A stretch of 64,000 bases of DNA from Himantopus leucocephalus (Eukaryota > Chordata > Aves > Charadriiformes > Recurvirostridae). Position 1 is the first letter of the stretch. Each line of letters starts with the position of its first letter. The stretch is taken from positions 107,373,770 through 107,437,769 of the forward strand of contig RSEF01000003.1 in NCBI GenBank assembly GCA_003993805.1, given 5' to 3'. The notes beneath the pieces are model-generated. The model worked only from the letters and a program-made list of their open reading frames with translations. It did not search any database and was not told the DNA's origin. Shown in pieces: positions 37,416 through 49,390 of the stretch. A program made the position numbers and the translations under genes.

Positions 37416-38166
37416 AACTTTTCATTATCTTTTAATTGTAAAAGCTAAGGGCTTATAATTAAGTTCAATCATAGTAAGACAATGACAGTAGGCTTTTACA
37501 GGGCTTCCCATGTTATACCTCACAACTCCTTTAAAATAAGATTTAGAAAGAATATATCTTTGTGTTTATTATATAGCTGAAAGTTAAAGTTCTGCAGTAG
37601 TCTACATTCAGCTCTTTCACAATACACCAGGAAAATTTAGAGACGTAGTTCAGTGTTAAAATTCAGATATAGCAACATTCAGATGCATTGCTCAGAGCAC
37701 AATACAGCTGCAAAGTGTAAACTATGTTTTTCCGAAACAAAAGGACAGTCTTTCAAGAAACAAGTTATCTACTAACACAAGAAGATAGTGGGATACAGTT
37801 GGATGTATTTTGCTGTTATTATTGCAGTGTTTATGTGAATGAATGCCACAGAAAAATCCAATTCAAAAGCAACATGAGGAAAAATTTCAGCTCATAGTTA
37901 GAAAGAAATAAGTCTTTTTGCATTTCAGAAAAGCCAGTTTCCATATTGTTTCAACTGACTGACCAGGTCTGTTCTCTGTTGAACCAGTCTCTTGAATCTC
38001 ACTGAGTGACCCATGGGAAGTAAAACATTACAATTCAAAGAAACATAATACTGCTATATTGTCCTACTAGCCTCGGGCACGTTTCTGCTCCTTTCATGCT
38101 TGCATAGAGGCTGGGTTATTCTGGGAATGAAGAATTTAGTCCCAAGATACTGCTTTTATCCATCTC

Positions 38167-38222
38167 TTTTTTTTTTTTTCTTTTCTTTTCTTTTTTTTTT
38201 CTTTTCTTTTCTTTTTTTTTTT
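38167..38222. repeat. T-rich tract with duplicated CTTTTCTTTTC module
   Basis: The structure is T13, CTTTTCTTTTC, T10, CTTTTCTTTTC, T12, followed by AAATCCAG. It parallels the tract at 26209-26262. Confidence 0.95.
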
Positions 38223-39476
38223 AAATCCAGAATATATCTAACATTTTGGAGGATCTTGCCAATATTTTGAAGAAAGTTATTTCCACAGTTATACAAATGA
38301 ATAAAATAATCCTACAGAAAAAAAGTGACATATCTGCAAAAGCTCCTTTTACTCTGGGGCTATGAGATGAGCAGTTGATATTCCTTTGCCACCAGCTAAA
38401 ATACTGAATAACGCAGTTGCATTTCTATGTATTTATGTATCAGCTGCAAAGAAAGATAATTGTGTAATAACTTAGTCTCTTTTGCAAAGCTGGAGTAGAA
38501 GAAATTAATGGGACAGAGACAGTACAGTCTGGCACAATAAAGAATAGGAGAGGTCCAAGGAGGAGACATGCATTGCAGCAAGCCTGTGAGCAGTAGGTAG
38601 AGATCTGGAGTAGCCTGGATGTTTGAGAAGCTAGTGGCAGGTATTAGAAGAGAAGGGACTTGGGTCCAACTGGGACCTAGGTACAACACTTTAGGGGCTG
38701 TCAGACAGCCACAGAGAGGTGGGAATGAAACGAGGAAGCAGTAGCCAAGAGTGGAGGATCGATGGAAAGAGACAAGTGAGCATGAGACATCCAAGCTAGA
38801 AGGGATAACAAGAAAGATAAGTCAGTGGCAGGGAGACCCCAGTTGCTCACACACCGGCTACTGCTGCTCCCAGGAAACAGCACAAGTCCAATGAAATGCA
38901 TGAAAAGATTGTCATTGACTTTGCAGCCTCTGGGTAAGGTGAAGGTCTCTACAATAAAGCATTATAAATGTTACTACTTCCAAATTCAGGGAATATAGGC
39001 AGGAGTCAAGTCCGGAATGCTAAAGACATTCTTCTTCACCTGGAGCACATTCCCTATGTTGATACCACATTATGAAATAGTCTTCCAAAAATGATCAAAA
39101 AGACAGGCAAGGAATGGCTGCCTGACAGTGTCCTTCTAACACACACTAAGGTCACTACATACATGTTTGGAAAATTCAAAGTAAAGAGTGCCTAACAAGC
39201 ACATTATGTACATGGAATTTCATTGCATCTTTTATACTCATTTTCTTGGCAGATGAAGTTTTCCATTGTAAGGTTTGTGGCCTTTCTGGCTTCTCCACAG
39301 TTCTGTAAGAACAACCTTCAACTACACTGTGGCTGCAGAGAACTCTTTGCTGCAGAACTAGTTTAGATCTAGTTAGAAAGGGAGACTGTGCAGATGGTGG
39401 CTCAGTAGGTGTGCTCATGCTGCGCCGCACAGAAATCCACTTTGTTGCATCCAACCAAATGTAATTATGAATTGGT

Positions 39477-39499
39477 TGGTTTGTTTGTTTGTTTGTTGG
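39477..39499. repeat. (GTTT)n microsatellite
   Basis: Tandem GTTT units after GGTTG, followed by GGTGGG and a T7 and C5 run. Confidence 0.85.
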
Positions 39500-41573
39500 T
39501 GGGTTTTTTTCCCCCAGGTATGGCTTACAGAAGACGGAGTCATAGCATAAAAAGCCAGCTTCAGGGAAACCAGTAGGATTCTTTACTGATAATAAGATTT
39601 TGCCTGTATTCCTTGCAGTGATATTTCATAATTTTTTTTTCAGTCTAACAACATTTCTAAAGTCACAATACTCCGAATGAAACATATCATAAGTTGTCTC
39701 AACTTTCACATACAAATAATTCTGCAAATTTCTGTATCTCAAGGTTTTAGAAGAAAGTTGAAAACCCAGATATTAAAATATGATTTTGCATAAAGATATA
39801 TATACACTTTTGTCAAACTGCATTTTGAACAATCTCCTGTTATGAACTCTGAGGTTCGTAGTGCAGATTGAAACTTGAATTAAGGCATTTTATACTACAA
39901 TTTTATTTAATTAAGTTATGCCAATTTTTAAAAAATATCGCCAAGTTTTTTTCTCAGTATTATTTATCTGCTGGTTCCTGAAATTTTCCAAAGTACCTTC
40001 AGAACATGCACAAAAACATTTCTATAGAGGTCTGCAAGAGTTCTGTCCTCTAAGTTGCTTTTCCAGAATCAAAGCCTGACTCTAAGCAGGTAAGAAGCAA
40101 ATGGTATCTTAAAATAGAAAGCCCAAGCGTAATAAGGTCAGTGTATATTGTCAGAGAAGTTATTAATAGTTTTCTCTATGCAAAAACTGTCTTTAGTATT
40201 TTAAAGTAACAGTTTCTCTCAAAACTGTTAAAATGTGATTTTTCTCTTTGTAGGTTAACTAGAACTTGTTGCTGTTGTGGTTGCAGCTCTTGTTTTTTTT
40301 CTCTTCACATTCAGCTAGCTACTTGTTTCAGAGATGACCGCTGAGAAGGATACGCAGCAAGGGTGCTAATGGCTCATTCACAAAGAGTTGTATGAAGCTA
40401 GAGCCTTTTTTCAAACATTTGAATTTAGGCAATATATACTAGCAGTGTACATCTGTCAAGTGTTATCGAGTACTTGATATACTTGATATACTATAGCAGT
40501 GCTTTCACTGCTGTCAGCTATAACCATATAACTCATTTACTAATATAGGTACTTTGGGCTTTATTCTTTTTTACTATGAAAAAAATCAAAGCAGTCATTA
40601 TTTTCAGGTCTGTCTTGTATATGAGAAAAAAAATAATAAAAAAAGAAAAGGTAGGAACTAAATACTAATCAGTATTCTTTGACTTCTGCTCTCATGTTAT
40701 TCCTTCTAAAGAAAAGTAACTTGAAATGATGCTGTAGGGCCTTATTAACATATTTAAGAAGTCACCACTAGTGGCCTTTTGAATGAGAACTGGGTAATAA
40801 TCTGGTATTTTCTTAACACTTCAGATGATGCACTTCCTGACTATAATTTTTACCATTTCTCCTCCTTAGTAGACACCTCTCAAACATTCAGCCTAAGAAT
40901 AAAAGGAAAAGAGGTAAACTGGGTACATTACTCAATGCTATTACAAATGAAAATATGAAGTCCTAAAAAAATGTTTAAAACATAATATTTACAAATAAGG
41001 AAGTTAAAAGGAAGCTGGTTATGGTGGTTAAGTTCTTTCTCAGCCCCAGCATATGAAAAAGAATGAAATTGAAGTAAATATTTGTTTGTTTGAGATACAA
41101 CAATGTACCTCGAAAAGATTTTAGTTTATCGGTGCCTTACACTAATTCAGACCTGGTCTGCTGTATGTCTGAATATATGACACTTTTGCCTGAATCTAGG
41201 GAAATGAGAGCTCTACCTCTCTTTGGGAAGACTGGACTTTTAAGGGGAAATAATATGTCCTGAATTTTTTGAAATTTAGAGTGTATCATTTTTAAATGCC
41301 TTTTCCCTCATCATCCAACAATATTTGTTGTGATGAGAGACTCCACACACTTCTTTAAAGAAACTTTCTGATTTCTACAAAGAATTTTTAAGACATGATA
41401 CCTGAAAACTCATGCTCACAAAAGAAAATAGAAAGAAGCAAATGCATTATTATTTTAATATCATTTGTATGTAAGGTAGGCTCTTAGTCCTCCAACAGGA
41501 CTACATTATTTACTAATGAAGTCGTTAAGGGTCCATTTGAGGAAATAAACTCTAAAAATATGTTGGGGTATAT

Positions 41574-41598
41574 GAGTATAAAGAGTATCTTTATACTC
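41574..41598. other. perfect inverted repeat, 11-bp arms, 3-nt spacer
   Basis: GAGTATAAAGA (41574-41584), spacer GTA, and TCTTTATACTC (41588-41598) are exact reverse complements. In a transcript this would be a tight hairpin; no U-run typical of a terminator follows. Confidence 0.6.
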
Positions 41599-43689
41599 TT
41601 TAACATATAATCAAATAATTCAGTAAGCGTCATAGATGAAAAAGGCAGATGAAATTCATTTCTGCCCCTTTTCCATCTTGCCTCCTTTTAATGTCCATGC
41701 TTGCAGATTCATACTCTTACAAAACAAGATGCAGAAATGTATCTGGATACAACCATATAAAGACCAGGTGACACTAATTATAATTAAGATATTAAACTAT
41801 ATTTTTGAAAGCATCTAGCTAAGAAAGTGTAACTAAGACTAAGAATGGAAAGATCCTGGAAAATCTAAAATTAGTCAGCTGAAAAGTAAACAGAAGTGCT
41901 GCTACAACTCCCAGAAGCAGATCCTGAACAAAGACACATTTAAAAGTGCGTAATATACATCAGTGTACAGTTATCAGCTTACCATGACAGTCACAGATTC
42001 AGAGTTTAATTTGGATAAATAGATTGGGAAAGAAATGTTGTTTTCACCTGGCAGGTAAGTCTGTTTTCCGTTCAGATAAATTGTTCTACCAAATAACTTA
42101 TATTGACAGGCTTACAAGGAAAGAAAATATGTTTGTGAGCTGAGGATACAATTGGAAATGGATTTTATTTATTTAGATATTTTCATATCAGGCGGCAAAG
42201 CCATAAGTTCTGAGGGTTCATTCTGCTGCTAGCAGCAACCTAGATTATAGCATGTCTGAGTTGCCTAGGTTGCAGTATATTTTTTTTCAAAGGTATGAAT
42301 TGTACAAATAATAGAAAATACCTTGTTTCTTTTAAGCTGCTGCACAAGGTTATATAAGATTGTGGTACTGCTCACCCAATCATTTTCCAGACAAACCAAA
42401 ATAGTAACATTGCTCACTGATTCCTTTTTGCTCTCATTCTCCATTTATCTTTATAAATCACATTTATCTACCACATTTATCAACTAGAAAACCATAATAA
42501 AAGTGTAAGTAGTTAAAGCTTAGAAAAAATAGAAAGTTCTGGAAATAGCTTTGTATGGTTGCTCTTAATTCCATCTTATTATTTACACATTATGATACAG
42601 CCTGTAATTGTCTCATCACATGTTTTTAGTGGGAATATTGCCTGACTCGGGGAAATAATTATTTCATTTTTTTGTCATTATATTAAAAAAGGAAATTGAA
42701 AAATCAGAGTTCTGTCATAGTGACATCTACCCTTAGCTGCAAGATGAAATTATTGTCCTCTGTGTAGACTGGCACGTAAAAGAGCTACAATACATCGGAG
42801 GTTGCTTTCAAAGCCAGACAGCAAAAGCTGTAGCTAGATAAAACTCTCAGAATCATTTCAAGATTATGGTAGGATACACGGCTTAGAGGACTTATCCTCA
42901 TCAACCTGTTTTTCTGATATATAAGGGTTTTTCCTGTGCCATTAACAGTGTGCCCATATTCCTGATATTTTCCATATTTAGGCTAGCTTCTTAGGAGCAA
43001 TAAACACACATAAGTTTACTCAGTCTACCCTCCCAGCCAGGTTTCAGTGATCTCTTCCTGGATCCTAGTCCTAAATCTTTTTAACCGTTTAATAGTTTCA
43101 CATCTGTTCTAAGTTTCTCCTCACCCACCTTCCTCTAACCACAGTTGAATCTCCCTCTCTAGACTATCTAATTTTTTTGCCCTATTTGCCCTTCTCCCTA
43201 CCCTCTCTATTTGTTAGGACCCACAATGGGATTAAACTGTTTTTATAATCAGTTCCAATATACTGTTGAACCCAGTGTGTCATAGCCCAGAGCTGCACTC
43301 GGAAGAAAAGTCTTGTGATTTCAGGAAGAGCATCTTTGAGGAACTTCACTGCTCAGCCCCTCTTAAGAAGATATGAGAGCTGTGATCTCTCCATGGTTTA
43401 CGATACAGCCAGTGGTGCCCAGTTCTTCATGGAAAAAGAAAATAGAAAGGCCCTCACAATATTCCAGCCAGATTTCAGGATCTGTATCAGATGAAAGGCC
43501 ACTAAATCTTTTGTAACACTGAGAAATATGTTTTCCCTACTGTACTTTGCAGAAAAAGCCATAATGAAACTGCTGAAATTTTCCGATGGTATTCAGACTG
43601 AGTTTTATGATGAGTATAGACATTTTTGCTGAGATAATTAAATATTGGAAAAGATATAATTAACTGAAAAGATCCTTTCTTTATTGGTT

Positions 43690-43704
43690 TGTGTGTGTGT
43701 GTGC
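43690..43704. repeat. (GT)n microsatellite
   Basis: A short uninterrupted GT run of about seven units. An imperfect ATCT repeat follows at about 43785-43812. Confidence 0.85.
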
Positions 43705-44584
43705 AAATGTGATGTACATTTTATAATAGGCAAGGTTCTAACTCTGATTTGGTGTTCATTTAATCTAAAATAATGATTTTAGATATCTATTTATCTATCT
43801 GTATCTATTTCATATATATGTTATATATATTCTTAATATGCTGAACATAATTATATCCTGTTCCCCTTTTCCTGCAAGTTTATATCTCTCATTCTTACAA
43901 GTTCATATTCTTTATTAATCATGTTAGTGGAAAGACTAAGATCAAAAAGACCACAAAGTCCCATCAGATTTAATTTTACACTCTCAATACATCTATAGGT
44001 GATGCTAATCCCATAATTATTAAAAAAAAAAAAAACAAATTAACCAATCCTCTTTGCTATAAACAAGGAATAGATTTATTTTTAGATTAACCATTTACTG
44101 AAATAAAGCCGAAGGTCAGGGTTACCAAGCAAATATTACCTTTTGACAAGTCCCCTAGCATTGAAGCAAAATTTGTAAACATGATGTCAGAGCACTAATT
44201 ATACATAAGAGAGAAAAATAAATTATGTAGGTCGGACTTGTACCACACAGTTTTTTAAACTTTGCAGATATCTTCAGGGTGATAATTTAACTTTCAGTTG
44301 TTTGCGAAATACAATGTTGAAAAGCAGAAAAGACTGACCAGTGGGAACAGCTTTTGGTAACAAATTCTTTAGAAGTCCCTGGAATGCAGTGGCCTAGTCC
44401 TTGAAAATCATATACTGAAAGACCCACATTCAGGTCTTCAAGATTAATTCCCTAGCCTATAAACAGGCCTTTGGCCTTTTAAGTACTACAAGCAGTTTAT
44501 GCTTTACTGACAAAATTTCCTGGTACCTTTGGGAATCATAACTCAGTAATCATAAATATGTAATGATAAAAATAATCTTCCTCC

Positions 44585-44902
44585 TAGAAGCAATTAAGGT
44601 CAGAAAAGAACTTTGGAGGTCATCTGATACTACTACTACTAAATTAGGAGGACATTTGAAGTTGGATCAGGTTTCTGTTTCACATATTCAAGATTTCTCT
44701 GTGCAAACTGTTCCATGATCACCTTTACTGTGAACAATTTCTTCCTTATATCTAATCAGAATTTCCCTCATTGCAACTTATATCTGTAGTCTGTCTTGCT
44801 GCATGCTTCTGTAAAGAAGCTGGATGTGCTGACTACTCTTCATATTGCAGCCCTGTACACCACCGGCCTTCACTGCTGCAAAGACGTGTTGCTGACACAT
44901 AA
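44585..44902 (-). mobile_element. CR1: old CR1 LINE, 3' part (left half of a split copy)
   Basis: AGGTCAGAAAAGAACTTTGG, GAGGTCATCTGATAC, then AATTTCTTCCTTATATCTAA, TCAGAATTTCCCTCATTGCA and CTGCTGCAAAGACGTGTTGC follow the CR1 3' region read in reverse. Divergence is clearly higher than in the neighbour at 44903. The copy appears to continue at about 45854-46192 on the other side of the younger CR1. Confidence 0.82.
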
Positions 44903-45853
44903 AATCATAGAATCATAGAATAGTTCAGTTGGAAGGGACATTTAAAGGTCATCTAGTCCAAACCCCCTGCAATGAGCAGGGACATCTCCCACTAGATCAG
45001 GTTGCGCAGAGCCCCGTCCAACCTGACCTTGAATGTTTCCAGGGATGGGGCATATACCACCTCTCTGGGCAACCGCTTCCAGTGTCTCACCACCCTCATT
45101 GTAAAAAAATTCTTCCTCATATCTAGTCTGAATGTACCCTCTTTTAGTTTAAAACCGTTAAACCTCGTCCTATCACTCCAGTCTCTGATAAAGAGTCCCT
45201 CCTCATCTTTCCTGTAGGACCCCTTTAAGTACTGAAAAGCTGCAATAAGGTCTCCCTGGAGCCTTGTCTTCTCCAGACTGAACAACCCCAACTCTCTCAG
45301 CCTGTCCTCACAGGGGAGGTGCTCCAACCCCCTGAGTATTTTTGTGGCCCTTCTCTGGACCTGCTCCAGCAAGTCCACGTCTTTCCTGTGCTTAGGACTC
45401 CAGAACTGGATGCAGGACTCCCGGTGGGGTCTCAATGGGGCAGAGTAGAGAGGCAGAATCACTTCCCTCGACCTGCTGGCCACGTTTCTTTTGATGCAGC
45501 CCAGGATGTGGTTGGCTTTCTGGGCTGTGAGCACACATTGTTGGCTCATGTTCCAGCTTTTCATCCACCAGTAACCCCAAGTCTTTCTGGGCAGGGCTGC
45601 TCTCAATCCCTTCATACCTCAGCCTGTATTGCTACCAGGGGTTGCCCCTAGCCATGTGCAGGACCCTGCACTTGGTCTTGTTGAACCTCATGAGGTTCAC
45701 ATGGGCCCATTTCTCAAGTTTATCCAGGTCCCTCTGAATGATATCCCACCCATCAGGCATGTAAACCACACCACTCAGCTTGGTGTCATCTGCAAATTTG
45801 CGGAGGGTGCACTTGATTAAGTGGTACTGGTCTCAATACTCATGCTCAGGACT
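44903..45853 (-). mobile_element. CR1: younger CR1 LINE with ORF2 C-terminus, nested in an older CR1
   Basis: This is the longest and best-preserved CR1 copy here, about 950 bp. It starts AATCATAGAATCATAGAATA on the plus strand (the inverted 3' octamers) and runs through the 3' UTR and the last part of ORF2 to about GGTCTCAATACTCATG. The minus strand keeps an open frame at 45615-44992 ending ...LRNLI, with the segments [46 protein letters not shown] and [13 protein letters not shown] characteristic of the C-terminal end of CR1 ORF2. The first part of that frame is out of register: [12 protein letters not shown] appears in another frame, which indicates a one-base insertion near 45558. An internal deletion is likely near 45825. 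It is 5'-truncated and cannot be active. Confidence 0.93.
44992..45615 (-). pseudogene. CR1 ORF2 C-terminal fragment (207-codon open frame)
   Basis: This is the longest open frame of the window. It encodes the thumb and C-terminal part downstream of the CR1 reverse-transcriptase catalytic core. The catalytic YADD-type motif and the endonuclease domain are absent, because the copy is 5'-truncated. The predicted first methionine is an arbitrary in-frame ATG just upstream of a frameshift, not a real start. The family's ORF2 product acts in target-primed reverse transcription; this remnant cannot. The plus-strand ORFs over the same interval are shadows. Confidence 0.9.
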
Positions 45854-46192
45854 TACATATCCTTCCCTGCAAAACAGCTTTCTATTCTATCATTCCTGGC
45901 CCATAGTGTTTCATGGGTTCATGCCACTCCAGGAGCTGAACTTCACATATACCTTTCTTGATTTTCATGTTGTTTCTGTCAGTCCATTTCTCCAGCCTGC
46001 CAGGGTCGCTCTGAATGGCAGCTCTGCACTTCAGCTTATCAAATGCTCCCTCACTTTGGAATTGTGTGTAAATTTGCAGACAAGAGTTACCATACCATCA
46101 TGCTGATTGTTAATGAAGTTGTTAAAACGTGTGGTCCCTTGTACTAGCCCTGGAGTATCACTACAAGTTACTGGGAGCTAACACCTTCAAAC
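45854..46192 (-). mobile_element. CR1: old CR1 LINE, ORF2 part (right half of a split copy)
   Basis: CAGCCTGCCAGGGTCGCTCT, GAATGGCAGCTCTGC, AATTTGCAGACAAGAG, TGTTAATGAAGTTGTTAAAA and CCCTTGTACTAGCCCTGGAG match, in order, the CR1 ORF2 region just 5' of the part at 44585-44902. The orientation is the same and divergence is similar, so the two halves are most simply one old copy split by the younger CR1. Confidence 0.75.
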
Positions 46193-48859
46193 TTTTTTTA
46201 GAATGGTTATCTTAACCTTCAAATCCTGTGGTACAAGTTTCATTCCAGACATACCATCATAGAAACTAATGTTACTGTGCCCTATTTGCATACTTTTCTT
46301 TGTGTTGCATCTGGATCCCCACATCCCCAAGGTTATAAATTACAGTAAGGTTTGTGAATGGGAAGCAGTAAAATTCACAACTTCATGGCTGAGATAGGAT
46401 AACCTTCATCTTTGTTTCCTCTCTTTCCTCCATGGACAAATTAAGGTCAATAAAATTAAAATTGCCTGAAAGCTATCTAAGAATTTAGCCTGACTGTAAT
46501 TTGCCTTTAAGTAAAACAGAGCTGTCTAGAACACCAGCCATAAAGATCTGAATTAGATATCCCAGCAAAGCTTTGGCACACCGGAAAAATAAATGTTCGG
46601 AAAATATTTTGTTTACATGAGCCTATGCTTCTACAAACCTTGGTCCTTCAAAGCACAAAATTCAAAGCACGTTAATTTACAGGGGAAGATTAATATCAGC
46701 TTTATAAAGCAATAAAACTCAGAACTGAATTAAAATTTATTAAAATTTCTGAAATTTTTTCTCCTTTAATGATACTGGTGGGAAAACCATGCTGAACAAG
46801 ATATTTATAGCTTGGAAACAGAAACATCTCCAATTTCTTCACTTTTGATGAAAGACCTTTAAGGAACCATTTGTGTCAGCATGCTTGTTATTCAAACATA
46901 AAAAAGAAAGTAGATAATATAATATACAGGTTTCAGAGTCCTCAGGAAAAAAAAAAAAAAAACAAACAGCAAAACTTATCATGCTTTTTTAAAAGGTAAA
47001 TTTAACCAACTGGTCTGTGTAGAACAGTCTAACATACATAACACTGGTTATACATATACGCTTAGAAAATTGGCCTGAAAGCCAGGAGAGACAGCCAGAT
47101 TTGACCCAGAAAGTGTATCTAATAATTTAAGGTTATGGGAATGTTCTAGAACCAGACAAAACTATATTAAAACAAACACCTTAAAACCACGGTTTGTCAA
47201 CACCTCTATAAAAAACATGTGTAGTGATTTCAACAAAATTTATAACTGAACTGTCAAAACAATCCTTTTAGAAATTTTGCTTTTCTAGCATAATATATTG
47301 CAGCTATACTTGAACATATTGACTCATCTAGGATTAGCATCACAATATCAGTTGAACAGAATATATAAAAATAAATTACTCTAATGCATTTTTTCCCATT
47401 CTATAAAAAGAATGGGGTTTTTTTTTACCAGTTGGTAATTTTTCAGAAATTTCAGATATGTTTCAAAATTCTAATTCTCAATAAAAATGACTTTTAGGGT
47501 ATCAGTTTCCTACAAAATTAAATTTTAGTCAATTTCCACAGTTGCAGGTTGTGATGACACTAATAAAACCATGTGGGGAAAAACAAGTACCGGGAATGAT
47601 TTCAGTTACTTCTTTTTATATCTACATGTTAATGAATTACCTTTCCTGCATGAAATCTCAACATTGAAACATCTAGATCTTATAAATCTCTTTTGGTGTT
47701 TAACCAGTTTTTCACCTAACTTTCCACTCGCCAAGAACAAGTACAGTTTCCTCAGCAGATCTCCAATGTAGTTCTCTAGGAAAAGAGTAACTTCCAATAA
47801 ATAACCAGACCTCCAAGACACATATAAGCACATTGTGAAATAAGGTCTCAACTCATTTTTTTCTTACGTCCTTCATTACATAAAAAAGACCATCAGTAAT
47901 GAAATATGGACAATGAGAACTAAAGGTGGAAACCTTTCAGCTGCTTTTCACATATAAGAAGTGAAAAATATTGAAAATAAATTGGAAAAAGAAGCAGATC
48001 TGACGTACTTCTTGGGATAAGATAGAAGTAGAGAGAAACATGTCTTGACTCTGCAGCAATGGGGAAAGCACCTCAAGGACCCTAAAAGAGGATTCGACAG
48101 GAACATTTGACAACACTTTCCACATGAGAGTAGGTGCTTTTAGCAGTGTGCTGAGTGGAAAAAGGATTCAAAAATCATGTCTTGGTCTTAAGACTCAGTC
48201 GTGTGTAACTGTCACTCTAAATTATTTCTATTTACTCCATATGGAGCAGCTGGAAGTAAGAGAACAGGTGCATGTTGGGACATGGATTGTTTCTGAACTT
48301 ACTTTATTCTAAACTTACTTTCACAGAACTATCACGCAGTGAAGGACTCCCCTCATCCTACTAGTGTTCTATCCACCATGGTCTGCAAATATAGACAAGG
48401 GAAGGTGTTTACGGAGAGAAGTATACCTTTTAATTGATTAATTTATCTTATAAAAGATTACTTTCCCAGACAAACTGCTTAGCTTTATTCTTAAGCTCAT
48501 CGTGGTTAATATATTCCTTTACCAAAACTCTGTTCTTGTCTTTCTTGATGTTTTATTCCTGAAAGGATTGAATTGGTAACAGGTAAGCAATCTTTCCATA
48601 GGTGTAACTCTGAAAGTCTCTGTTTAAATGAATGCACCTGGAATTTCAGGAAGGATGGCACTTTCATGAGCTACTAAAGCATCTGCAGCATAAAATAGAT
48701 CCCAGACAAGGAGAACAGAGCTCACAAATATACTCTGACATCCCAGAGCTATAACATGGTATAAAATCTCAAACGCATCTAACACAGGAACTTTGTTAAT
48801 CTGTATCACTTTGATGAACAAACACAGTGAGTTATTACATGGTTTTGTAATAATTTTAT

Positions 48860-48945
48860 GTACGTATACTTACATACATCTGCACATATGCATGTGTGTG
48901 TGCCTGTGCATATGTATACACACAGATGCACATATACCTGTGTAA
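48860..48945. repeat. alternating purine-pyrimidine tract with internal palindrome
   Basis: Two long alternating runs, 48882-48903 and about 48905-48924, are separated by a single phase break. ACATATGCA (48884-48892) is the exact inverse of TGCATATGT (48907-48915), and outer TACATACA/TGTGTAAG segments are also partly complementary. Confidence 0.85.
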
Positions 48946-49355
48946 GTTTTCCCTGGAATATCTTTAAAATATGGTACCCTGTATCAGGCGTGGTCTGTTG
49001 TGCAGAATATGTGATTCCTTTTCTATAAATAAAAGGTCACAGCCATTTAAATTAATTCCATTGATTTATCTTCAAAAGCATATAGTCTCTTGAAGAGCAG
49101 AATGTCATAAATATTTATAGGTGCTAGAATTATGACTTAGGATGGTTAAGAATGAAAGAGAAGGTCAAAATGGGACATCTCAGAAACGGTGAGAAAAGTT
49201 GGCCTGAATAAAACATAATGAAAAAAATGAAACAAGAAAGTAGTCTTGATGCAATATTGCGATTTACCACTACAGTGGGTATACTATATTATGGTTTATT
49301 ATATTGAATTCAGAGAATTTAACTATACGGATATCAGAACTAAACTCTTCTAAGC

Positions 49356-49390
49356 TTTTTTCTTTTTTTCTTTTTTTTTCTTTTTTTTTT
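49356..49390. repeat. poly-T tract with interspersed C
   Basis: T runs of 6-10 separated by single C residues. The Phe-rich ORF over it (49304-49531) is an artefact. Confidence 0.9.

Larger units (their letters stand above)
37416..44584. other. AT-rich non-coding sequence, nothing recognised apart from simple repeats
   Basis: About 7.2 kb without a recognisable gene or known transposon. The block at 38500-38900 is purine-rich on the plus strand, which explains the long minus-strand ORF (38396-38794). Simple repeats and a palindrome are listed separately. Confidence 0.45.

Noticed and set aside
38396..38794. 132-codon minus-strand ORF
   Set aside because: The opposite strand is purine-rich, which removes stops; the translation is Ser/Leu/Pro/Cys-rich with no motif.
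45319..45651. 110-codon plus-strand ORF opposite the CR1 ORF2
   Set aside because: It is the antisense shadow of the CR1 coding region.
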